DNA of 64,000 nucleotides from positions 2,172,501 to 2,236,500 of the forward strand of contig OZ020256.1 in the NCBI GenBank assembly GCA_963971285.1. Reading direction: 5' to 3'. The translations under genes and the position numbers were made by a program. The stretch comes from Astropecten irregularis (lineage: Eukaryota; Echinodermata; Asteroidea; Paxillosida; Astropectinidae). Shown piece by piece: positions 55,649 through 64,000 of the stretch. The notes under the pieces were generated by a model. The model had not been told where the DNA came from, did no database searches, and saw only the letters and a program-made list of their open reading frames with translations. The stretch's first letter is position 1, and each line of letters starts with the position of its first letter.

Positions 55649-58600
55649 GTAAAGTTCAAGGATTATTATGTTTTTTTTACTACGTGGTTTAACAATGGAT
55701 GACGAGGTTTAAGTGCAGGCACTAGATTTTTAAGGCGACGAACAATAACAATTGCAATGCAATGTGAAATATGAATACCTATCCCACGCTTAACTAAAAA
55801 AAAATGGCGCGGGAGTATTTTGTGGAGCAGACGGGATACGTCTGACTGACTCTATTCAGTATAAAGGCTAAAAATATCCTTAAGTGCGTGGTAAATGCTT
55901 GTATAAGAAGGTGCTGTATCATCATGTGTAATATTATTGTATATGGAAAAATGCCTTCGCATTTTTTTTTAGGTCGTACACGCCTTATAAACCTAATTTA
56001 ACGGTGACAAAGTGAGGGAAACGCAGGAGAAAAAAGTTAAAAAGAAATGGCGACATAACCATGATTTTGTTAAAAAATGCTGATTTGTCATAACAGTGAT
56101 AAATGAAACATTGATTCACATAAGAATCATTCTTTCATTACAATATTATTGTTTGTCCTTTTTGTAATGTATAACATGATTGAGATTTAGCCTATGCTAT
56201 ACGAATGGCATTACATGTATAGATGAAACAACTTTATTGTTTAAACAAGAATAACGGTATTTGAACCACTACGTGCTCGTGAGAATGAATCACCTTTCTC
56301 GCTTGGGTAGACTGTTTGTTCAATTCCTGCTGACATTCTTTCGCTTTTTATAATAAAGCACTATACTTAGTTATCTTTGGATGCACTGCACAATTTCCGA
56401 ACCATGCAGAGACAACACTCACAACATGCCCATTTACAGCGATGATGTATTTCTACAAATTTCGCATTGAAACTAAAATGATATCAAGACTTGGTTTAGA
56501 TTATTGCCACGGTATAGGCACATATACGATACATGAGGAAGTTGCTACGTAGTAATTACTATAGAAACAGGAAACGATTAGTTTTTAGTTTCGATTATAC
56601 GCTGTTCATTCGGTCTTCTTAATTGTGTACACCACAGTCATCGCCACAATAATACAAGAAATCTATAAGGCAACTATAGGCCTATATTAGCCTACCCAGG
56701 GCATTCTACCAGTACAAATCAGTTTCGTAACGAAATGTCATCGTAATGGAACGCAAGCATTTTAAAAGAAAAGATGTGTAGCCTATTTCCCAAAGATATG
56801 ACCGATCGTAATTCGAGTTACGAGCTAGGATAACTCATCGTATTTTACGTATAGGGGCTGCGATGCATCACAAGTCCTACGATTTATAGTAAGTTAAGTT
56901 ACGATGAAAATGATGAAATCGGCCAAATACCATTTTGCTTTCATAGACGGTAGGCCTTCGTGCTTGATGTCGAATAAAAAAAAAATGAACAGTGCATTCT
57001 GAAAGTTCACTTTCCCCAAGTTGTGATAGAACGTAATGATAAGGAGATACAGTGTGTCGTTTATTGATATCAGTTTTATATAAGAGTAATAATCTCCTTA
57101 AAGGTAGTATCATACTTTGGTTTTTGTCAATGAAGTAAAGATTCATGGGCATAAATATCAAGGAAGAAACAGTCACAGTCATCTGTGAAAATATCAGTCC
57201 CATACGGTGCCCACTTTTTGAGAAAACAGTGAAAAACGGCCACAGTATTTCTTAAGTCTTGTCTCTTTTATTTTTCATCTTTTAAAAAGATAAAAAAGAT
57301 TTTCGGTCGTTGTTTTACTAATTTCTGGATTAATACACCATTTCAGGCGGAAACATTTAAACGGTTTGTTTCTATCACCACCATCTTCATACCCTGTAAG
57401 TTATACGTCAATCTGTGAACATTTTTGTTTTGGTGTCTTTATACCAAAGTATGATACTACCTTTAAGAAGAGGCATTCCTATCAATGTATACACAAGTGT
57501 TGATATATAAACCATTGTGCGCACTACAGTGTCAACTGAGTCGTAACTCATATCCGAAGTTTGCGCCCACATCCATCCTGGGGCGACCCATTAACTTATA
57601 AATAGCAAGTATATGTAACTATAATGAACTAGGAATTCTTCCATGTACTATAGGTACATGTATTACCAAAGGGGGATGTGGCTAAAATACCACACAATGG
57701 TGATTTCACGATCACACAATGCACGGGATTTTCCACGTGTATTGTCAGAAATTCAACAAACAATGTGGCTGGAATTAACCATGATGTAAAAAGCAGACCT
57801 ACAAGGTAACATATTGGCAATATAACTAAGCACAAACTTCCAGAAAGTCTTTCACATTATTGAAAAGTGCGCAATGATACTGGACTTTGCATCTACTTGA
57901 AGGCCTTTACGCGATAAGTTTCCATTGTCTGTACAAAATAGTTTTGTTTGGAGTCAACACCACGTGCGGAAAAACAAATAATAAACTTGGACGGATCAAA
58001 ATAATAACGCTAACATCCCTGGAGTTAAGTTGTTCACAACCGAAACATATACCACTTATTTTTCCATGATGCATGTATATGAAAACCCATACTGTCTCAA
58101 GTGATCCGGGTCAGAGTTTTGACCCAGCACGAGGACCGTCTGAACGGTTCAACTTAGTCCTACGTGGTCATAAATCGGGGCCATGATGTGATCTTTAGAG
58201 TTGTAGGTGCGTCATATTATTTTGATAAGACCGTTGGGTGTATTTTATGGTATGGTATATGATGTGGATCAAAATAATGTTATGACCATATAGGCCTACA
58301 CCTTTTAATGATTATACATGTATGGTATTCCGGGGGTAACTGGTTCGAATCCCACTCCAGTCAATTTTCTTTGTTCACTTTTAAATGATTGCATTACATT
58401 TTTTAAATGATTGCATGCATCTTCCCTTGTGGATGTTTGATGATTACTTTTCTCAATCAATATTTTTTCTCATATTCATAATACAAAACAAAATCTGTGT
58501 TGAACATGGGTCCGACCCGTGTAACTTGGTGACTGCAAAATTTGAACACCAATATTTATTGAGTGGCAACTATCCAGTCCTGTGTTGGTGGTTTTCCGAA

Positions 58601-60789
58601 GTGTTTATATTATTCGCACGGTGTTCCAAAAGACGGACGGTTCGAATCCTGCTCCAGTCACTTTGTTTATTGCTAGACCCTAATGGCTTAAAAATTTTCC
58701 CTTGTGGTGCATATAATTCAATGATTATAATATTTATTGTTATGTTTTTAGGGGACGGCGCAAGGTCACTGCAGACAAGGCATGTTCGACGACCGACTGC
58801 ACGGGGCTAAGAACGGAACGCTCAACTGTCGTCCCTGTAGCAACTGCCTGCCCGGTTACGGTGTCAGTCGGCTGTGTACCCGGTACAACGACACCGAGTG
58901 CCTCCCGTGTCCTGCCGGGCAGCACTCGGCTTCGACCAGCCGGTGGGACGACTGCATCGCCTGCCGTGAATGCCAGACGCACCGGCCCTTGTTGCAGGCC
59001 TGCACCGCGTCCGCTGACACCGTATGCAGCTCGGACTGTGTTCATGGTACGGAACGAGGGAGTGTAGTTTAATTTGGGCGATTCCCCAAATTGTGCGACA
59101 CCAAGAACTTGCAACGCGTTGGCCAATCACAATTCACGGAAGTTGTTAATCAAAATAATGCGCGTATGGAAATGATCGACAGATTTCGCGCATTGTGATT
59201 GGCCAACGAGTTGCAAACTCTTGGAGGCGCACTATTGTGGATCGCCTGATTCGGGGTAGAGAAAACGTCTCGTAAAGAAAACAAACATTGCTTGGGATTA
59301 CAAATATCCGTGTGACGCAAGCAAAAAGGGGTAAAGGAAAACATTTAAAATTGCCGCAAGTCAAAAACCAGCCGCGAAATCGATCACAAGGAAAAGGTCA
59401 TAATTATTATATCATATGCCAATGAACAATCTAAAGTCAAAGAAAAACACATGATTTTTCTTTTTCATCCAGTGAAAAAATTCTAACAAAACGTATGTGG
59501 TTACTGTTGTGCACACTGTATATAGGGTATTTCTACAGTGTCTCGGAGAATGCCTGTCTAAAGTGTTCGAAGTGTTACGATGATCCAAAGTACGAGCTAA
59601 CCAGCTTCCGAGATGAGAAATGCCAGCAGGTGGGGATTGACCCAAGTATGCAGTGTTGGCCTTTGCCTACCGCCATAAAAGGTAGGCCTACATGTGTAAT
59701 AGGAACCTGGCTAAAAACGTGCGATCCCAAATAGGATGCCACCAACGCGTTGGCCAAACACATGAGAGCGGAATCTGTCGACCTTTTCCAGACGCGCATT
59801 GGGTCGACAACTTTCGCTCATTGTGATTGGCTAACGCGTCGCAAACTCATGGCAGCGCACTATTTGAAATCTCCAAAAGTCCCCAGACTGGAATTTGAAC
59901 TCAAAATGCTCGGTATCCCTTTCCGTTCGTTTTACCTTGATGTAATGTCGGAAATACACAACTCTTCCCACAGTTTAATGGAAGTGTAACGTTAACCACG
60001 AATTCTGATACATTAGGCTACTTAAAAAGGTTGAATTCTGAATTCTGAATGAAAGGCAATCATTGAAAGTATCCTTCATTGGGTAAAATGTTACTGTACA
60101 GAAAAGAAATCTCGGTAAGGATAAAAACGCATGGAAATGGGCGACTTGGGATTCTGATAACAGCTCAACTTTAATTAGTACTTACGAAGACAATCATTGA
60201 GTAGACTGCGCGGACTCCTGCTCAATGGGTAAGTATTTCGTGGAACAGTCACTTGGCGATGGCAATGAAGGGTTTTGGGTCGCTGTGGAACAACAGACTG
60301 GTAGATGTGACATCCTGTATGAGAAAAATGTAAAACAGTAAGTTGCTTATACACCATAATGCACTGATAATCAATGTATGGTATTGCAATGGTAGTCAAC
60401 ATTATTAGTCAATCATTTGTTATATTTCTCACCGGATTGCAGACAATGATGGAGCATCCAGCCCCGTTGAGGAAGAGACAGATGTCCACCGAGCGCGGCC
60501 CACGGAGTCACCAGGGCCAGACCCACGAGGGACCGGTGACGACGTCCCAGCTCCACCGGCCCCGGATAACCTGAACGAGAGCACGGTCCAGGCATACAGG
60601 GTGATCGTGGTAGTCCTGATGAGCGTGACCGGGCTGTGTGCGATTCTCTCCACCGGGATCATGATCGCCTTCTGTTACGTCATGAAGAAACTCGACGGCC
60701 GGAGGACTGGTACCCTCTCTAGAAATGGATACCAACGCATATCCAAACAGACATCCAAACTCCTTGTCAAAGGATCAACTTACGTTTAA
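55544..60789 (+). CDS. TNF-receptor-superfamily-like type I membrane protein, 4 coding exons
   Basis: Complete 300-residue gene from exons 55544-55648, 58752-59046, 59526-59681 and 60443-60789. All junctions are GT-AG and in phase, 903 nt in total. Layout: signal peptide (about 1-27); 18 cysteines between Cys42 and Cys177, exactly three six-cysteine TNFR repeats (42-85, 88-127, 131-177); an acidic Pro-rich stalk (about 186-236); one transmembrane helix (about 239-265); and a 35-residue tail. Repeats 2 and 3 (CPAGQHSAS, CIACREC, ACTASADTVC, CVHGYFYS) resemble both the p75 neurotrophin receptor and the EDAR/XEDAR/TROY subgroup, so subfamily is not decided. No death domain and no classical TRAF motif is seen; SKQTS in the tail is at best a degenerate TRAF site. 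The second ATG (55547) has the better start context (A at -3, G at +4) and would remove one Met. Confidence 0.9.
56805..56925. repeat. Dispersed repeat J, copy 2 (TNFR-like intron 1)
   Basis: CGATCGTAATTCGAGTTACG, CTGCGATGCATCACAAGTCC and TACGATTTATAGTAAGTTAA match copy 1. Confidence 0.7.
57098..57466 (+). mobile_element. MITE family A, complete copy (TNFR-like intron 1)
   Basis: 369 bp, TTAAAGGTAGTATCATACTT to AAGTATGATACTACCTTTAA, with perfect terminal inverted repeats of over 20 bp. It may be one of the youngest copies here. Confidence 0.93.
58331..58382 (+). repeat. B-box plus shared tail repeat
   Basis: GGTTCGAATCCCACTCCAGT then CAATTTTCTTTGTTCAC. The same tail after a decayed B box stands at 35456-35490, and a related form at 58640-58670. 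Likely one SINE family. Confidence 0.45.
58633..58670 (+). repeat. Third copy of the B-box tail repeat
   Basis: GGACGGTTCGAATCCTGCTC then CAGTCACTTTG, about 85 nt before the TNFR-like exon 2 acceptor. Confidence 0.4.
58752..59046 (+). CDS. TNFR-like coding exon 2 (cysteine-rich repeats 1 and 2)
   Basis: Encodes residues 36-133 with 13 cysteines, including CRPCSNCLPGYGV, YNDTECLPCPAGQH, CIACREC and ACTASADTVC. Acceptor TTTTTAG, donor GTACGG. Possible N-glycosylation at NGT (56) and NDT (81). It is GC-rich compared with the introns. Confidence 0.93.
59077..59246. mobile_element. MITE family E in TNFR-like intron 2
   Basis: GTGCGACACCAAGAACTTGC then AACGCGTTGGCCAATCACAA faces the inverted TTGTGATTGGCCAACGAGTT then GCAAACTCTTGGAGGCGCAC. 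It starts about 30 nt after the exon 2 donor. The boundaries are approximate. Confidence 0.85.
59526..59681 (+). CDS. TNFR-like coding exon 3 (cysteine-rich repeat 3)
   Basis: Encodes residues 134-185: YFYSVSENACLKCSKCYDDP, then DEKCQQVG and MQCWPLP. It supplies the last five cysteines and keeps the CVHGYF motif intact across the splice. Acceptor ATATAG, donor GTAGGC, phase 1 at both ends. Confidence 0.9.
59722..59872. mobile_element. MITE family E in TNFR-like intron 3
   Basis: GCCACCAACGCGTTGGCCAA faces TTGTGATTGGCTAACGCGTC then GCAAACTCATGGCAGCGCAC. It lies about 40 nt after the exon 3 donor. One arm is shortened. Confidence 0.82.
60443..60789 (+). CDS. TNFR-like terminal coding exon 4 (stalk, TM, short tail)
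   Basis: Encodes residues 186-300 and the TAA stop. An acidic, Pro-rich stalk comes first, then NES at 230 (possible N-glycosylation). The transmembrane helix starts VIVVVLMSVTGL, followed by KKLDGRR and a basic tail ending KGSTYV. Acceptor TTGCAG. Confidence 0.9.
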
Positions 60790-61561
60790 GATAAATGCAG
60801 TTATAAATTCATGTATACATCATGTATACATTTCCATGAAAACGTTTTTTTACTCACCAGTACTGAACTAAATGCTTTATTTAATCGGGAATATTTATAT
60901 CCAGATTTATAAAACGTTACTCACTAAATATATAGCATGCAACGGGTGTTAATTTAGGCCAAATCGTTGGTGTATATATTTAAGTCATTCAAAAAGTCAT
61001 GGAAAAATAGTGACACTTGAAAACTATTGTTTTGGTGAGGTACTGACATACGTTTCCAAACGCTCGTCGTAAAATTTGTTCAACTCTTCGATGTGGGATG
61101 AGTTATACCGACTACAAATGCACGTTTGGGCGAAAGGAATGAAAGCTAAGAAAAAACCTCTCGAGTGATGGCAAACGAATCGCATGTAATGGTTGTATGA
61201 TAGTTTAACGACAACATAAGATGATATTTTTATATTGTATTTTATATGGGAACTTCAGATGTAAGCACTTATATTTTGTATCCTGACTACATGTATAAAG
61301 TCATTTTGAATTATCGTATAAGGTAAGCCTCATTAATAAGCAAAATTGTAATCAGTATAATAATCTAATAACTGGTAATGGTAGGAGCAAAGACCTTTAC
61401 CGTATCTATCTGCTGTATAAGCCGCAGTATCCCAAACTCGCCCGAACACAACTCGGGGCTCAACGCATAAGCAATACGCACGCCATATCAGCCGCACCAT
61501 CGTCTGCAAACATGGCCGCCACTGTGTGTACATCATTGCCGAATGCCGATACATTGCAAAA

Positions 61562-61567
61562 AATAAA
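61562..61567 (+). terminator. Candidate poly(A) signal of the TNFR-like gene
   Basis: First AATAAA found downstream of the stop, about 770 nt away. A later candidate lies near 61853. Confidence 0.35.
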
Positions 61568-62804
61568 TATATTTTTCCCCCACATGTACAATGAAGAAAT
61601 TGAGTAAATAATATGACAAAAATTGAAAGTGCCACGATGGTCCGTAAAGAACTTGGAGATACAACCTATTGTACCAAACTGTATAATACATGTAGGCCTA
61701 CACCAATGAAACAAACACATCTTTAAATGTGTCAAAGACACACACTGATGACCTAATTATAACAGCTGAATGACTGTATAGACCATTTCAGAGATTTTAC
61801 TAATCAGCAAAAGTAACATAGATCCTAGATCTGTAACAAAAAAAATATTTCTCAATAAAAACACCATGTGTAGCATAATGCAATATAAAAAGTAAATTAA
61901 ATGGTGTGATTGATTTGTTTTTGCTTTGGCCGAGTTTTGGCTCATCGTGGAACGGACCCCAACCATTCACCGAGACTCAAAGCAGGGTCAAGCCAGTGAC
62001 CCAGCCTGACTCGGATTTGAGCCAAGTAGAGCCAATGGCAGGTGAACATCTAACACTCCTCGACATTATCTTCCCCCAAGAGTGATCGCGTATCTTCTCC
62101 TTAACCCTAACCCACATGCATACCACATTGTTAACCCTGACACTCTTCACTTACCAAACAAGACAAGAGCTGCTTACCACACCTTACCATAGTCTCCACA
62201 GGAGAACTGGATCACAAACCATGTAATACCACACAAACCACACTGTATACCACAGGGAAAAACCATGTGTGGTAAACGGTCGTAAGCATATACACACTGT
62301 ACAGTGTGCATGCATGGCACACACATTTTGAACAACACATCTACCAGTCTAATGATTAGGCATCTTTTACATGTATAACGACTTTCATGGATTAAAAAAT
62401 CATCACGACTGATTTTATTTATTTATCACCATTGAAATAATGAATGGTTTATAGGTAACCTTTTAAAATCCCAAATATTACAACTGTCAATTTCAACACT
62501 TTGATTTTTGATAATTTGCTGATGGTAGCGAGTGATCAAAAGTAAATAAAAGCAACCCCTCCACCCACTAAAATAAAATCCAAAACAAAACAAAATGGCT
62601 AACTGAAATCAATTAAATCATAAAATAAACAAAGAAAAGGAAACTAGACTCATTCACAATAATTATGTGATCGGGGAGAAAAAAAGACAGTTGACCCAAG
62701 CGGGATTCTAACCTTCAAAGTTAACCAGAACTGGCAGGTTCGAGTCCTGATTTGCGCGAGATTGAACTGTCCTCACCCCTCCCCTCCTCAAATGATGTCA
62801 AATT

Positions 62805-62992
62805 CTACCAGTTTCTGAATACAGCTGATTCCAAGTCGTGCGCCACCAAGAGTTTGCAATGCGTTGGCCAATCACAAAGCGCGGAATCGGTTGACCGTTT
62901 CCATATGCAAATTGGGTTGACAAATTGATTTCCATGCATTGTGATTGGACCAATGCGTTGCAAACTCGTGGAGGCGCACCTTGGTATCGCCC
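62805..62992. mobile_element. MITE family E, intergenic copy
   Basis: GTGCGCCACCAAGAGTTTGC then AATGCGTTGGCCAATCACAA faces TGTGATTGGACCAATGCGTT then GCAAACTCGTGGAGGCGCAC. The best preserved pair of arms of this family here. Confidence 0.88.
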
Positions 62993-63539
62993 GTATTGTT
63001 ATCAGAATTCTCATTTGGGAGACGGAGCGAATAATTGTCCCAAGTCTCTGTGCTAATAATATCTACCCTTGTTACACGTCGTAATTAGCACGAAGAGTTA
63101 TTAAGCCATCCAATAAACATGCACATATTACTAGTACAGTGTAGGATGGAATACATGATCTCCAAAAAAATTAAAAAAAATCCATTGTCTATTCTTCTTA
63201 GTACATTACAACTACGATGAAATCTAAGCAAAATCAATTTGAAAATCCACGAAATTTTGACACCTTAAAGATTATAAAGAGCAACCCCAGGCCTGTAAAT
63301 AACAATTAACTAGGCCTAGAGTACATCTATATTGACGCATTAAAGCAGATGATGCTCCGAATTAATCTGAGGGCCTTTGAGAAATCAGGCTCGAGACTAG
63401 GCTAAAGGCTAGGCTTGGGACTAATTTTGCTACCGTTATTTGAAGCCCACATAACGAAATGAAGGGAATGGGCCAAATGGCGAAGCCGAAGAAAGTCTAC
63501 AGCTTTGCCATGTAGTCACGTATGTACCTATAGTAAAGC

Positions 63540-63640
63540 TTCATTTCATTTAGGACACAAAATGGCGGTAGCAAATAAATCCCAAGCCTAAATAGCGGTA
63601 TGCCTAGCCTCAAGCCTCATTTTGACTGAAAGGCCCACAG
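63540..63640. repeat. Dispersed repeat G, copy 2
   Basis: TTCATTTCATTTAGGACACA then AAATGGCGGTAGC and CTCAAGCCTCATTTTGA. Same order as 31641-31735. Confidence 0.7.
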
Positions 63641-64000
63641 GTATCTATGACTTAAAGATACACTGTTTGTCAAACACATCTGTGGCCATTGTAACACACA
63701 GGAAACTTTCATGATACATTCTGAGCTCATTGTACTGCACTTGTAGGAATCATAATTTGGCTGGCAACGGTATATGAATTTCACAATATAACAAAATAGC
63801 TCAAGAAAAATACGTGTTGAGTTCTTTCGTTTTCATAATTATTAGCACACATTTCGATATTTCTATATTGAAAATAAGCACACCACCCCCCCCCCCCTCA
63901 AAAAAAGAAAAAAAAAAGAAGAAGAAGATTTTATCGTTGTTAGTATTAAACCTTGAACTTAATAGAAGCATTTTAATCAAATCAAGATAGTACAGTATCC

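Larger units (their letters stand above)
55649..58751. other. TNFR-like intron 1
   Basis: Contains repeat J, a complete MITE A and two B-box tail repeats. 55649-56804 and 57467-58330 show nothing nameable. Confidence 0.75.
60790..64000. other. TNFR-like 3' UTR and intergenic end of window
   Basis: Contains candidate poly(A) signals, MITE E, repeat G, a B-box-like GGTTCGAGTCC near 62740 and a poly-C/(GAA)n tract near 63886-63930. No further exon recognised. Confidence 0.65.

Noticed and set aside
58740..59126. 128-codon minus-strand frame opposite TNFR-like exon 2
   Set aside because: Shadow of the GC-rich coding exon. The plus-strand reading has the 13 ordered cysteines and correct splice sites.

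Overview
This is a 64 kb piece of an animal nuclear genome. It is AT-rich, its genes are split by GT-AG introns, and it is densely seeded with short inverted-repeat (MITE-like) elements and several kinds of tandem repeat. The gene content (animal triokinase, SRCR receptor, TNF-receptor-like protein) and the repeat style suggest an invertebrate deuterostome, most likely an echinoderm. That placement is an inference from general knowledge, not a measurement.

Three genes could be assembled exon by exon by matching splice sites, codon phase and family motifs. (1) A complete triokinase/FMN cyclase gene (TKFC, dihydroxyacetone kinase family) lies on the minus strand. It has 16 coding exons from 46277 down to 9711 and encodes 593 residues, with the DhaK-domain histidine and the DhaL Mg-ATP aspartates intact. 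It spans 36.6 kb for 1.8 kb of coding sequence. (2) A complete receptor-like gene lies on the minus strand (53446 down to 48941, 7 coding exons, 394 residues): signal peptide, two group-A SRCR domains, one transmembrane helix and a tail with two PPxY motifs. (3) A complete TNF-receptor-superfamily-like gene lies on the plus strand (55544 to 60789, 4 coding exons, 300 residues): signal peptide, three six-cysteine repeats, one transmembrane helix and a very short tail with no death domain. Genes 2 and 3 are divergent and about 2.1 kb apart.

Layout: 1-9 kb is intergenic, with transposon remnants, a 24-bp-arm hairpin and a possible LINE tail. 9.7-46.3 kb is TKFC. Its intron 4 (9 kb) holds a compound satellite: three apparently identical 1346-bp units, flanked by diverged units that contain a 5 x 147-bp array and an array of about 23 x 19 bp. 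Other TKFC introns hold a CTG-type triplet repeat, a four-copy minisatellite and many MITEs. 46.3-48.2 kb is intergenic. 48.2-53.5 kb is the SRCR gene, whose intron 3 is a 1-kb GGTGAA hexamer array. 53.5-55.5 kb is the shared upstream region. 55.5-61.6 kb is the TNFR-like gene, and 61.6-64 kb is intergenic.

TKFC acts in carbohydrate and riboflavin-nucleotide metabolism, while the other two look like cell-surface sensors or adaptors, possibly immune or developmental. Nothing in the sequence ties TKFC to the other two. No rRNA, complete tRNA, CRISPR array or intact autonomous transposon was found. The open reading frames that lie outside the listed exons look like chance or repeat-derived frames.
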